Assembly (NCBI GenBank): GCA_031274495.1
Contig: JAISQB010000050.1
Location: 1-32,572, forward strand
Direction of reading: 5' to 3'
DNA: 32,572 nt
From: Campylobacteraceae bacterium
GTDB taxonomy: Bacteria; Campylobacterota; Campylobacteria; Campylobacterales; Campylobacteraceae
Part shown: piece by piece, positions 15,702-24,788 of the stretch
Layout: every line of letters begins with the position of its first letter
How positions within the stretch are numbered: the stretch's first letter is position 1
Made by a program: the position numbers and the translations under genes
Notes under the pieces: model-generated
What the model saw: only the letters and a program-made list of their open reading frames with translations
The model's database searches: none
What the model was told of the DNA's origin: nothing

Positions 15702-17202
15702 CTTTAATGCCTATCCTTATGGCCTCTTCTAATGAAATCTCACCCTCGCGCAAAAGCTGTTTTAATTTCGCCGATAGAAAAACCATACCCTTCTCTTTTG
15801 CGTAAGAGCGGATCTGATAGTCATTCGTCGTGGTTTTGAGTATCGTCTTGATGTCGTTATTCATAACGAGCAGCTCACCCACAGCGCGCCTGCCTATGTA
15901 GCCCGTGTAGTTGCACTGTTTGCAGCCGCAAGCTTTGTATATTTTTGTATTTTTGGGGATAAATACTTTATCGGAAAACTCTTCGGCTATATCGTCTTCT
16001 ATTTTGCAGTGAGGACACAAAAGCCGCACCAATCTTTGAGCTAAAACTGCCAGCAATGTTGAGGAGATTAAAAAAGGCTCTATCTTCATATCTACAAGTC
16101 TTGTGATGGCCGAAGTGGCGTTGTTTGTGTGAAGTGTGGACAAAACAAGGTGTCCGGTAAGAGCCGCTTGCGTGGCTATGGACGCCGTTTCATTGTCTCT
16201 TATCTCGCCTACCATTATGATGTCAGGGTCCTGCCTCAAAACAGAGCGCAAACCGGCAGCGAAAGTGAGACCTACTTTGTTGTTCACCTGTATCTGATTG
16301 ATATTGGCTGTTTTGTACTCCACGGGGTCTTCTATCGTTATGATATTTTTATCCGGCGAAGCTAATCTTTGCAAAAATGAGTGTAGTGTGGTCGATTTAC
16401 CACTGCCTGTGGGTCCTGTTACTAAGATAATGCCGTAAGAGTGATTTAAGATATTATTCAATTCTTCGATAAGTTCGTTGCTAAATCCAAGCTCCGACAA
16501 AGAAGGGATAGTCTCGGAGTTCATAAGTATCCTCATAACAACTCTCTCGCCGTAATATGTCGGCAATATGGACACACGGATATCCAGTGTGCGTCCGGCT
16601 ATCTTTATCTGCGTTCTACCATCTTGCGGGATACGCTTTTCGGAGATGTCGAGGTTGGATATGACTTTTATACGGCTTATGACGAGGTTTAGGATGTTTT
16701 TCTCAAGCTCTATGTGCTTAGTCAAAACACCGTCAATTCTAAAGCGCACATCGCCTTTGAACTCGTGCATCTCTATGTGAATGTCTGATGAGCGTTTTTT
16801 GATAGCTTGATAGAAGAGTGAGTTTACGAATTTTATGATCGGGGCGGACTCTTCGGAGGTCAATATATCGCCTGAATTTCGTAAAAACTCACTAAGGCTC
16901 ATATCTTCGCCGCTTGCCTCTTCTTCGGCATTTTTGTCTATAGCGTCAAGCTCTCTATCGGTTCTTAATTCTAAAAATTTGTTGAAAAGCCTATCGTACG
17001 ACTCTTCATCCAAAAAGGCTACGGGGTACTCCTCTTGTAGCTTCGAGAGATACTCAAACGCGCTCTCCATATAATCTTCATTGATACACGCGTGTAGGAC
17101 GCCGCCTATTTTGGAGAAGAGGACATAGTTTTTCAGTGCGACCGATAACTCTTCGACTTCATACGGCTCAAGACCTACATCGTGGATTTGCTCTATATTC
17201 AT
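15694..17202 (-). CDS. gspE: Type II secretion assembly ATPase GspE
   Basis: Cytoplasmic hexameric ATPase that drives pseudopilus assembly, 502 residues. An N-terminal GspE domain is followed by Walker A GPTGSGKST (263-271), the Asp box ITIEDPVEY, Walker B IIMVGEIRD (about 329-336) and the His box TGHLVLSTLHTN. A zinc-binding cysteine set is present: CPHC at 396-399 and CGCKQC at 425-430. All match GspE/PilB ATPases; the cysteine module and gene context favour GspE. The ATG at 17202 lies 10 bases after gspD. The C. jejuni competence ATPase CtsE is a homologous alternative, but the many additional gsp genes here favour true secretion. Confidence 0.95.
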   Translation of the reverse strand: MNIEQIHDVGLEPYEVEELSVALKNYVLFSKIGGVLHACINEDYMESAFEYLSKLQEEYPVAFLDEESYDRLFNKFLELRTDRELDAIDKNAEEEASGEDMSLSEFLRNSGDILTSEESAPIIKFVNSLFYQAIKKRSSDIHIEMHEFKGDVRFRIDGVLTKHIELEKNILNLVISRIKVISNLDISEKRIPQDGRTQIKIAGRTLDIRVSILPTYYGERVVMRILMNSETIPSLSELGFSNELIEELNNILNHSYGIILVTGPTGSGKSTTLHSFLQRLASPDKNIITIEDPVEYKTANINQIQVNNKVGLTFAAGLRSVLRQDPDIIMVGEIRDNETASIATQAALTGHLVLSTLHTNNATSAITRLVDMKIEPFLISSTLLAVLAQRLVRLLCPHCKIEDDIAEEFSDKVFIPKNTKIYKACGCKQCNYTGYIGRRAVGELLVMNNDIKTILKTTTNDYQIRSYAKEKGMVFLSAKLKQLLREGEISLEEAIRIGIKDE

Positions 17203-17212
17203 TTATTGACAA

Positions 17213-19462
17213 TTACCTTTTTAAAAGTTGATTTAAGTATTCCGTACTGCCCGGGACGGGAGCGCGCTCCGGCTTTGCTTCTGTTTGGATGCCGCTCTCT
17301 TTTACCGCTTTAACATCTTTTGCGGGTTGGCTCTCTCTGACAGGGTTGCTCTCTTTGACAAATCCGTTCTCTTTTATAGGCTTGCTCTCTTTTATGACCT
17401 TATTTTCTTGGACCGGCTTACTCTCTTTTACAACTTTGTTCTCTTGAACTGGTTTGTTCTCTTTTATAACCTTGCTCTCCTGGACGGGCTTACTATCTTT
17501 TATGGGTTGGATATCTATTGGCTTACTCTCTTTTGTAGGCCTACTTTTTTTTGCCGCCTCTTGGCGCGCAAGTTCTTGACGGACTAACTCATTGTGAAAT
17601 TCTTTACTGTAAGCGTCTTGTATCATATCAAGTTCGGCAAGCTGGCTTCTTAAAGCGGAGAGATCTTCGCTTGAGTCAACGATATAGGGCGTTAAAACGA
17701 TGACGATATTTGTCTGGTCGTCCGTATTTGCCTTATGTGTGAACAATCGTCCCAAAAGCGGAATGTCACCAAGCAACGGCACTTTAGAGTCGTTCTCCGT
17801 TTTTTTGTTACGGATAAGTCCTCCTACGATAACGCTTTCGCCATGTTTAACGATAGCCCTTGTCGTAACTTCGCGTTTTGTGGTTGTAGGCATACCGCTA
17901 TCTCCGCCGCTGCCGTCCAAAACATCTTCCACTTTAGCTTCTATCTGAAGAGCTACTTTACCGTCGCTTGAGATACGGGGCTTTACTTGAAGAGTCAAGC
18001 CTATATCTTCTCTTGAGTAAGTGTTGCGAGTCAAATCTGTCGTGCTGTCCGCATTTGTCGTACTTGTGATGATAGATTGTGTCTGTCCGACATATATTTT
18101 GGACTCCATGTTATTTAAGCACAAAACGGACGGTTCGGATACGATATTTGCCGCACCGTTTGTCTTCAGAAAGTCTATTGCCGCGCCGAACGCCAAGCCT
18201 GATTTGAGATTTCCGACATCAAACGCATTGCTAAGAGCAGTGCCAAGCAAAGATGAGAGTGAAAAAGCCGACCCACCCATATTCATAGCAAATGTATAAA
18301 GTCCGTCCGAAGTAGCGCGTCCGCCCTCAAGTCCGTATCGTATACCTATGCGTTTTGAAGCGCTGTCGCTTATCTCTATAATTCTCGCTTTAACAAATAC
18401 CTGTTTTTGTTCTTTGTCAAGGTCGGTTATGATATTTTTTATGATCTCAAAATCCTTTTGTGAAGCCAATACTACGATAGAGTTACTAGCCTCATCAAGA
18501 GATAGTATCGGTTTGTTAGCCTCCGCAGCAGCAGCAGGGGTGGGCTTTATCGTTTGATTGCCGCCTGATGGAGCGATGAGCTGGCTTGATGAGACAAGTT
18601 CGGAGACGATTTTAAATATATCTTTTGCTTCGGTATTATTTAACTGTATCACTCTTGCGCTTACCTGCAAGCTCTGCTGCTCTTTGTCGAGATTTGCTAC
18701 TACCCTTTTCAATCTATCTATATTCTCTTTTGAACCAACCGCGATGACGCCGTTGTCGGCTTTATTTTCATAAAGCGCTACGCGCTCGCTCTCGATCTTT
18801 TCGTTAAATATATCTTTTGAGATAGATTGCAAGACAGGAAAAACCTGCTCTATATCGACTCGTGTTAGCTGTATAAAGACAACCTCCGCCGCGCCGTTTT
18901 TCTCCATGATGCTTACTATCTTTTTTATCGTCTCTATATTCTTTGGAAAATCGGTAATTATGAGCGTATTGCTCTCTCTTATCGTTGTGATTTTGGCAGC
19001 AAGAGAGGCTAAGTGCCTTATCTTATTTGCGACCTCATCGACATTTGAGCCCTTCACGGGAACTATCTGCGTAACCATCTGCGTATATTGGTCAGCCCCT
19101 TTGCTTAGTACAGGCAGATTGTATTGCGCCGCGTTGTTGTTGCGCACTACCTCCAGATATGTGCCGTGGTCAACCATAGTATAACCTTTGGATGCGAGCA
19201 CAGATTGCAAGATAAGCGGCAAATCTTTTTTGTTCACAGGCGCCGCGGAGACAAACTCTACCTTGCCCGGAATTGCATCTTGCAAAAGCACATTTTTGCC
19301 AAGTACGTTGGATACGAGACGTATGAAGTCGGTTATCTCCAAATCCCTGAAGTTTATCTCAACACTTTGACTACTTGGCTGCGGTCTTGCCGCTTCCTGA
19401 GCGCCGAGCATGGCGCAACTTATGACAAACACCCCTAGTAGTATTGCCCTAACGAATCTCAT
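17213..19462 (-). CDS. gspD: Type II secretion outer-membrane secretin GspD
   Basis: Outer-membrane channel of the secretion system, 749 residues from the ATG at 19462, which has AAAGGA at eight bases; a TTG six bases further up is less well spaced. After a signal peptide (FVRAILLGVFVISCAMLGAQ; VISC could be a lipobox) come the N0 domain (VEINFRDLEITDFIRLV), the N1-N3 ring domains and the secretin core with VGGLIRNKKTENDSKVPLLG and DIPLLGRLFTHK. The last 110 residues are unusual: eleven or more six-residue units of the type KPVQEN/KVIKES, then a short end EYLNQLLKR. The tail could bind a pilotin or peptidoglycan. No pilotin gene is visible here. Confidence 0.95.
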   Translation of the reverse strand: MRFVRAILLGVFVISCAMLGAQEAARPQPSSQSVEINFRDLEITDFIRLVSNVLGKNVLLQDAIPGKVEFVSAAPVNKKDLPLILQSVLASKGYTMVDHGTYLEVVRNNNAAQYNLPVLSKGADQYTQMVTQIVPVKGSNVDEVANKIRHLASLAAKITTIRESNTLIITDFPKNIETIKKIVSIMEKNGAAEVVFIQLTRVDIEQVFPVLQSISKDIFNEKIESERVALYENKADNGVIAVGSKENIDRLKRVVANLDKEQQSLQVSARVIQLNNTEAKDIFKIVSELVSSSQLIAPSGGNQTIKPTPAAAAEANKPILSLDEASNSIVVLASQKDFEIIKNIITDLDKEQKQVFVKARIIEISDSASKRIGIRYGLEGGRATSDGLYTFAMNMGGSAFSLSSLLGTALSNAFDVGNLKSGLAFGAAIDFLKTNGAANIVSEPSVLCLNNMESKIYVGQTQSIITSTTNADSTTDLTRNTYSREDIGLTLQVKPRISSDGKVALQIEAKVEDVLDGSGGDSGMPTTTKREVTTRAIVKHGESVIVGGLIRNKKTENDSKVPLLGDIPLLGRLFTHKANTDDQTNIVIVLTPYIVDSSEDLSALRSQLAELDMIQDAYSKEFHNELVRQELARQEAAKKSRPTKESKPIDIQPIKDSKPVQESKVIKENKPVQENKVVKESKPVQENKVIKESKPIKENGFVKESNPVRESQPAKDVKAVKESGIQTEAKPERAPVPGSTEYLNQLLKR
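17294..17530 (-). repeat. 18-bp tandem repeats encoding the GspD tail
   Basis: On the minus strand imperfect 18-base units encode six-residue repeats such as KPVQES, KVIKEN, KPVQEN, KVVKES, KPVQEN, KVIKES, KPIKEN, NPVRES and KAVKES. The pattern is small-Pro/Val-x-K/Q-E-N/S-K. At least eleven units are countable at 17294-17491, fading on both sides. The repeat number could vary between strains by slippage without breaking the frame. Confidence 0.8.
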
Positions 19463-20315
19463 ACTCAAAATCCTTTTTTATATTGTTTCGCATCACCTCA
19501 ATCCTCACTCTACTGTAAGTTTTGGCGTTGTTGTATATCTCCAGCACCCTTGAATAGTTATCAAGCTGTACGCCGTTAAAACTCGTGATAATATCCCCCG
19601 CACGCAAACCAAGCTTCGCAAAAGGTGAATTTCTATTAACACTAAGCACCCTAAACCCCTCCAGTTTACCATTTCTTACAACCTCTTTAAATCCTATATT
19701 TTTAAAGACCGAGTCGGGATTGTCAAGAAATTGGTTAAGCTCTCCCTTTTGGATAACATTTGAGTACTCCTCCATATTTGGCTGTCCGGCAGCCTGCGAC
19801 GCCAGAAGCTCCTGCTCTATCCTCATATCGCGCGCCAATAAAGTCGCCCCCGATGGCGGACCAATGATAGCGGATGCCGGCGGAGCGGGGTTTAGCGTAC
19901 CCTTCGCAAATCCCACCCAAAATTGTCTGCCGCTCTCAGTCAAAAATATACCGTCGGACTTTATCTCGCTCAATTTATATCGCCCTAAATTTTCGCCCTC
20001 TTTCAAAATCTTTACTTCGCTCCCCTCTTGTACCACAGCAAAACCTTTATCGCCCTTTACCTCTCTATAGACGGCTATTAGTTTTATATCTTCCACCGGC
20101 GTAACGACTTGCGTCGCGGATGCGGTAGCATCGCCCCTTGGTCCAAAAATAGTACCGTAAGCGTTTAAGTTTGGAATGACCTCTCCTTTTGGCGTATCTA
20201 CGCCGCTTTTTGGTAAGGAGATGTATATAGCCAAACCTATAATTTTTGCAACGGCAAGCAAAATAAAAATTTTAAAAATAAGACTAAGTGTTTGGCTATT
20301 TAAACGATAGTTCAT
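19449..20315 (-). CDS. gspC: Type II secretion inner-membrane protein GspC with PDZ domain
   Basis: Links the inner-membrane platform to the secretin, 288 residues. One N-terminal membrane helix (KIFILLAVAKIIGLAIYISL) is followed by a Pro-rich linker, then a homology region (KLIAVYREVKGDKGFAVVQE) that contacts the secretin N0 domain. A C-terminal PDZ domain (FRVLSVNRNSPFAKLGLRAG, DIITSFNGVQL) may bind substrates. The stop lies just inside gspD. The ATG at 20315 overlaps gspN by 20 bases. Presence of GspC separates this from type IV pilus and simple competence systems. Confidence 0.88.
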   Translation of the reverse strand: MNYRLNSQTLSLIFKIFILLAVAKIIGLAIYISLPKSGVDTPKGEVIPNLNAYGTIFGPRGDATASATQVVTPVEDIKLIAVYREVKGDKGFAVVQEGSEVKILKEGENLGRYKLSEIKSDGIFLTESGRQFWVGFAKGTLNPAPPASAIIGPPSGATLLARDMRIEQELLASQAAGQPNMEEYSNVIQKGELNQFLDNPDSVFKNIGFKEVVRNGKLEGFRVLSVNRNSPFAKLGLRAGDIITSFNGVQLDNYSRVLEIYNNAKTYSRVRIEVMRNNIKKDFEYEIR

Positions 20316-20820
20316 ACACTAACCTCCCATCAACATTTTTAAAATTCGAATTTAGCATAGGATATCTTCTCGCAAAATCCGATGCGGGGTTTAGCGTAAG
20401 GGATATCTTTTTACTAAAAATACTATAACTGCCCGATATACTGCCAAATCCCCCTTCCCCTTTCAAAAAAACTTTTGTCGGATAAAATGGCGTATATAAA
20501 GCGTTTATGCGTTCTACTTGGGGCACAAAATTTTGCAGATTTTTAGATGGATTGGCGGATGCTAACGCTACTTTGTTATACAAAATGCCAAAAAACGCAT
20601 CTATCTGTCCTATGCGTGCAACACTGTCACCAAGATAAAGCACATCTATACCACTTAAATCCAACCCGAAAAGCCCCTCTTTTGTACTCTCTTCGTTCAA
20701 GGAAATCCCTTTCTCAAAGAGTTTGTTCTCGAAAAAATAGTAGATATTCTCTTTGGGCAAAAATGCCATCAGCATTACGAAAAAAAGCACAGAGAAGAAA
20801 ATAAATTTTATGATTTTCAT
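20296..20820 (-). CDS. gspN: GspN-like inner-membrane protein of the type II system
   Basis: A 174-residue protein with one N-terminal membrane segment (FIFFSVLFFVMLMAFLP) and a periplasmic domain with GLFGLDLSGIDVLYLG and repeated beta-strand-like segments. This resembles GspN/AsmA-like proteins. It lies between gspM and gspC, overlapping gspM in an ATGA and gspC by 20 bases. GspN is an accessory subunit absent from many systems. The assignment rests on topology, size and position more than on strong motifs. Confidence 0.6.
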   Translation of the reverse strand: MKIIKFIFFSVLFFVMLMAFLPKENIYYFFENKLFEKGISLNEESTKEGLFGLDLSGIDVLYLGDSVARIGQIDAFFGILYNKVALASANPSKNLQNFVPQVERINALYTPFYPTKVFLKGEGGFGSISGSYSIFSKKISLTLNPASDFARRYPMLNSNFKNVDGRLVYELSFK

Positions 20821-21194
20821 TTTTTTATCTCCATAACTACGCGGTAGGTCGATTCGCTCTCCGCAATAAATTCAAATTTTCTTATCTCAAAAGCCTCCGT
20901 AATAGCTTTTCTCATAAATTCATTTGCTTCAGCGCGTGATAAAACGCCGCTTTTTACTTCAAATACCGCCGCCTTATCGCTCACCTGACCAAAAAGCGTC
21001 CGCAGCCTCTCTTCCAAGGACTCTTTATTCCACATCTTCTTTAAAGCACTCACCTTTTTTGCCTCTTCCTCAAACGCAACAAGATTTTTTGCTTCAAGCG
21101 GCAGAGCCAAACGCCCATGGGAAGCTTTCACAAAAAGTGCTATAAACACCACAAAAATAATGCCCAGTAAAACAAAAGGATTGATCTTATTCAT
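20817..21194 (-). CDS. gspM: GspM-like inner-membrane platform protein
   Basis: A 125-residue bitopic protein: short cytoplasmic N terminus, one membrane helix (FVLLGIIFVVFIALFV), a helical segment and a ferredoxin-like C-terminal part. It follows gspL with an 8-base overlap and precedes gspN with an ATGA. GspM proteins are small, poorly conserved partners of GspL in the platform; topology, size and order support this call. Confidence 0.65.
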   Translation of the reverse strand: MNKINPFVLLGIIFVVFIALFVKASHGRLALPLEAKNLVAFEEEAKKVSALKKMWNKESLEERLRTLFGQVSDKAAVFEVKSGVLSRAEANEFMRKAITEAFEIRKFEFIAESESTYRVVMEIKK

Positions 21195-22158
21195 AGCGCA
21201 TCTCTATTATAATATTTTTGCCGTCATTTCTTAATGACACATCTTTGAAAAAATTCCCGTAGTAGCTTTTAAAGTACTCTTCCCTGCTCCTATCCGCACG
21301 GATAATTAAAGAGACTTTAAGCTCGTCGATTTTAATGCTTTCAAAGCGCTCCCCCTGATTAAAGGATGTTTGAAGTATATGAGAGAACGCATCTCTGAAA
21401 GATTTTTGAACTCTATTTATATTTTCATATTCTTTTGCCAATGCGTTTAACTGAAGCGATGTCGAAGGTAGCGAATAAAGAGCCAAAACCTCTTTCTCCT
21501 GCACTTCAAATTTGCCCCTAAGAGAGCTTGTGTAGTATATATCTATAAGTGCCAACAATATTAAGAACAGCAAAATATATACAATGCCGAGCGCCCCTTT
21601 TTTCTCGTAAAAACGGTTGAATTTGCCCAATTTTATCCTGTGCTGCGAAAGCGTGTGAAACGAGAGTACCTTATCTACACTCGTATGCTCTTTCGCGATG
21701 GAGAGCGGCACCTTTATCAATTTACCGTTTTGATTTAAAATGGCCGATTTGGAGTCTATCTTTATCGGCAACGGACATTCGGAAAACTCTGTTTGCGCAA
21801 AGTAGACATTTTCTATTTGGGATGATTTGACGCCAAGGCGCTCTAATTCCTCCAAAATAGCCTTCGCGTCATACGCAAAAAGTGTAAATTTATCCGCACT
21901 TTTTATGACTTTGTAGGAATAATTCCCATCCTGTACTACACCTTCAAACAGCGATGGGGCGTACTCCTTGGCTTGAAACAGATATTTTACCGGGAGTGTC
22001 TCGTGTCTTACCCAGTAAAATTTCGGCGAAAGTATAATATTTGCCGTCGCCGACTCTCTTATAAATACCGCGGATGAATCTACAAAAATAGTCTCCACAC
22101 GCCTGCCCCTCTTTGCGCTGTTTAACTCTCTGTAAAATTTACTAAAAAACTGTTTCAA
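21187..22158 (-). CDS. gspL: GspL-like inner-membrane platform protein
   Basis: A 323-residue bitopic protein with a cytoplasmic N-terminal domain of about 200 residues. A membrane helix (LGIVYILLFLILLALIDIYY) is followed by a periplasmic domain with a helix and a ferredoxin-like fold, as in GspL, which recruits GspE and pairs with GspM. The cytoplasmic part is shorter and more diverged than in gamma-proteobacterial GspL. The start is TTG at 22158, overlapping gspK by 17 bases with only a weak ribosome binding site; no better start is near. Confidence 0.7.
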   Translation of the reverse strand: MKQFFSKFYRELNSAKRGRRVETIFVDSSAVFIRESATANIILSPKFYWVRHETLPVKYLFQAKEYAPSLFEGVVQDGNYSYKVIKSADKFTLFAYDAKAILEELERLGVKSSQIENVYFAQTEFSECPLPIKIDSKSAILNQNGKLIKVPLSIAKEHTSVDKVLSFHTLSQHRIKLGKFNRFYEKKGALGIVYILLFLILLALIDIYYTSSLRGKFEVQEKEVLALYSLPSTSLQLNALAKEYENINRVQKSFRDAFSHILQTSFNQGERFESIKIDELKVSLIIRADRSREEYFKSYYGNFFKDVSLRNDGKNIIIEMRYE

Positions 22159-23017
22159 TATAGCTCACTTTCTTCGTTGTAATATCGTACATAAACGAAA
22201 ACGTTTTTTGCTCGTCCAAATATGAAAGATTCACCGCACAAATCACACTCAGCACGCCAACATCAATACCCAACTTATCAAACGCTACTCTCGCATCATT
22301 TGACAAGTTTAAATCATCAATCCCGGAGATAGACCCCAATTCGGCGTGATAAGTGAAATTATACTCTTTTTCTATTAATTTTAACAATGGCTCTTTAATA
22401 TAGTTAAAGTCAACTTTATCCCCATAGAAGCCTATCAAATCTTTCCATGGGACTTCGTATATCGCGGCATCACCGCCGTTTGCAACATAGTGATCAAGTA
22501 AAAAATTAAACGCCTCCCACGAATAGATACCACCATCCTCAAATAGTTCACTGTCTAAAGCGGCTTCGCTCATGTAAGCTCTCTGGTTTCTATCTTTATC
22601 TATGGCGTCCAAAAGTATCTGTAAGAAAAAATTTGAGTTTGTAACATGGTATTCGTAAAGGGCACTTTGCAAAAGATTGTAAAAAAAGCTATTAGTCTCA
22701 TTTTGGTTTAAAAGTTTATTTATATTTATCACTCCGGCAGCTGAACTTATATCGACAAAGGCGTTGATATTCTCATCGCTTATCATGATAGGCAACCCTA
22801 TGATGATGGAAAGCGAATCTTTATCTTTGATATCTTTTGTGTTCTCCTGCAAAATCTTTAGTATATCAAGAAAGGTCTTATTAAGCTGCGTGGAGATATT
22901 GATCTCATTTAGCCTCGTGAAATATTTTTGAGAAATCGTAACGCTTTTTAGGACCAACAGCGAGAGTATCAGTATGAGCCCCACAGTCGTAAGCAGCGCT
23001 ATTCCTCTTCTGTTCAT
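22142..23017 (-). CDS. gspK: Type II secretion minor pseudopilin GspK
   Basis: A 291-residue large minor pseudopilin that caps the pseudopilus. The N terminus MNRRGIALLTTVGLILILSL has Gly at -1 and, as is usual for GspK, no Glu at +5. The body has SSAAGVININKLLN and LDAIDKDRNQRAYMSEAALD, matching the GspK helical domain (SAM-like). The length is normal for GspK. The ATG at 23017 lies 10 bases after gspF. Confidence 0.85.
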   Translation of the reverse strand: MNRRGIALLTTVGLILILSLLVLKSVTISQKYFTRLNEINISTQLNKTFLDILKILQENTKDIKDKDSLSIIIGLPIMISDENINAFVDISSAAGVININKLLNQNETNSFFYNLLQSALYEYHVTNSNFFLQILLDAIDKDRNQRAYMSEAALDSELFEDGGIYSWEAFNFLLDHYVANGGDAAIYEVPWKDLIGFYGDKVDFNYIKEPLLKLIEKEYNFTYHAELGSISGIDDLNLSNDARVAFDKLGIDVGVLSVICAVNLSYLDEQKTFSFMYDITTKKVSYIETVF

Positions 23018-23027
23018 CTGGCGCCTC

Positions 23028-24242
23028 TCACGAAATATTCATAGAAAATATAGGCAAAAGCATCGAAGTGATGATAAGCCCGATTAACGCGCCCACTACG
23101 AGCATCAAAAGAGGTTCCAGTAACGATAAAAACAGGGCGATTTTGTCTCTATTTTCCTCAAAATAGAGCGCTGAGAGATTTTGCAATACCAAAGAGACTT
23201 CGCTTGTCTCTTCGCCCAGAGTGACCGCTTGCACAAAAGAGTTGCTAAGTTTATAATCAGACTTTAAAAGCGCGGAAGAGAGGCGCGAACCCTCCACTAC
23301 CTTTAGCGAAGCTTTATCAAAAACATCAGCTATGACACTATTTTTCAAAATACCAAATCCAAGCCGCACCGTTTTTACAAAAGGCACTCCCGACTTTATC
23401 AGCACGGAGGCGATATATGTAAATCTGCCAAGCTCGGAGGATTCGATGATTTTCCCAAAAAACGGCATCTTCAACATCAAAAAGTCGTATGTGTATTTTG
23501 CCTTTTTATTGACGGCAAGCAGAGCTTTGATGCCCAAAACGATTAAAATTATAGCCACGATAGCATAAAACCAAAACTGCGACAACCAATCCCCAATGGC
23601 TATGATGATCTGCGTTATCTTGGGCAGTTCTTGATTCATCTGTTCAAATATCGAGCTGATTTTCGGCACCACATAAGCTATCATAAAGCCAAGCATAAAG
23701 CCCGAGATTAGTAAAATAAACATAGGGTATGCGAAAGCGTTTTGTATCTGCTTGTTTAGTCTCTCCTGCTCTTTTAAAAAGCGCGAAAGTTCCAAAAGTA
23801 TCTCGTCTAAGATACCGCTCTCTTCGGATACTTTGATGGACTGTTTAAAAAATATAGGAAGTTTAAAGACAGTCTGATTTTCGAGCGCGAAATAGAAATT
23901 TTTGCCCTCATCAAGAGAGTTTTTAAGACTACTTAAGAAAAGTGACATTTTTTTATTGTTGACATATTGGTTTGAGGAGAGCGCCACGGCATCCACCAAA
24001 GAGATGCCTGACTTCAGATAGATACTTATATCGCGGCAAAACCACGCGAGCTCGCCCGAACTAATCTTATAGCGGCGCTTAAAGCTTATCTTGCTGAAAA
24101 GCGTGAATTGCTCCTCTTGGAGCTTTTTATATATGATGCCTGCGGCTTTTAGCCTCTTTTTGGCGTCATCAAGGCTGTTTGCTTCTATCTTAGAGCTGAC
24201 TTTTGAGCCTGTTTTATCGATTCCGGAGTATTTAAATATCAA
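23028..24242 (-). CDS. gspF: Type II secretion inner-membrane platform protein GspF
   Basis: Polytopic platform protein, 404 residues, with two repeated cytoplasmic domains. Segments: FKYSGIDKTGSKVSSKIEA at the start, LAWFCRDISIYLKSGISLVD, then membrane helices FILLISGFMLGFMIAYVVP, WFYAIVAIILIVLGI and LLMLVVGALIGLIITSMLLP, with FTYIASVLIKSGVPFVKTV in the second repeat. The start is TTG at 24242 with AAGG at six bases; there is no nearer ATG that keeps the conserved FKYSG start. Confidence 0.93.
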   Translation of the reverse strand: MIFKYSGIDKTGSKVSSKIEANSLDDAKKRLKAAGIIYKKLQEEQFTLFSKISFKRRYKISSGELAWFCRDISIYLKSGISLVDAVALSSNQYVNNKKMSLFLSSLKNSLDEGKNFYFALENQTVFKLPIFFKQSIKVSEESGILDEILLELSRFLKEQERLNKQIQNAFAYPMFILLISGFMLGFMIAYVVPKISSIFEQMNQELPKITQIIIAIGDWLSQFWFYAIVAIILIVLGIKALLAVNKKAKYTYDFLMLKMPFFGKIIESSELGRFTYIASVLIKSGVPFVKTVRLGFGILKNSVIADVFDKASLKVVEGSRLSSALLKSDYKLSNSFVQAVTLGEETSEVSLVLQNLSALYFEENRDKIALFLSLLEPLLMLVVGALIGLIITSMLLPIFSMNIS

Positions 24243-24245
24243 ATC

Positions 24246-24788
24246 TTACCTTCCTCTTACTTCAAGCTGTTTTTCTTCCAAATAGTCACTTGCTTCATTT
24301 AAATTTGCAAACACCTTTCCCTCTTCCATATAATTTTCCAGCAGATAAAATCTATCTCGATACTCCAACACTACCTTATCGGCGCTACCGTTAGGATAGA
24401 CATTGTATGAAAAACAGACCCTCTCTCTTTTGCGATCCTCTCTATAATAATCGTCATATATTATCCTATCAAGCCGCTTCCCGTCGTACTTGTAGGCTAT
24501 AGGCTCAAAACCCTTCTCAAAAAGTTCTATGGTCTTGTTCGTATCGACACCGTTAAGCAACACGTGGCAATACGAACAGTCATCAACACACTTCAAAGAG
24601 ACTTTTGCTTTGTTGCCGCCTAAACTCTCAAGCAGATAGAGGTTGAGCTTTTCAAGCTTTACCTCCTCTTCGTAAGGGTCGCTTTTAAAGGCAAAATTTT
24701 GCATAAACAACCCATATGTGATAACCAGCAAAAGCATCACAAGTAAAAGTTCAAACAGCGTAAATCCGCCTTTTCTTACTCTTCGCAT
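24246..24788 (-). CDS. gspH: Type II secretion minor pseudopilin, GspH-like
   Basis: A 180-residue prepilin: RRVRKGGFTLFELLLVMLLL has a positively charged leader, Gly at -1 and Glu at +5. A globular part has Cys pairs (LKCVDDCSYCHV) that may form disulphides. It overlaps gspG by 13 bases and directly precedes gspF. The usual gspG-gspH order gives the letter; the sequence alone shows only a pseudopilin. Confidence 0.7.
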   Translation of the reverse strand: MRRVRKGGFTLFELLLVMLLLVITYGLFMQNFAFKSDPYEEEVKLEKLNLYLLESLGGNKAKVSLKCVDDCSYCHVLLNGVDTNKTIELFEKGFEPIAYKYDGKRLDRIIYDDYYREDRKRERVCFSYNVYPNGSADKVVLEYRDRFYLLENYMEEGKVFANLNEASDYLEEKQLEVRGR

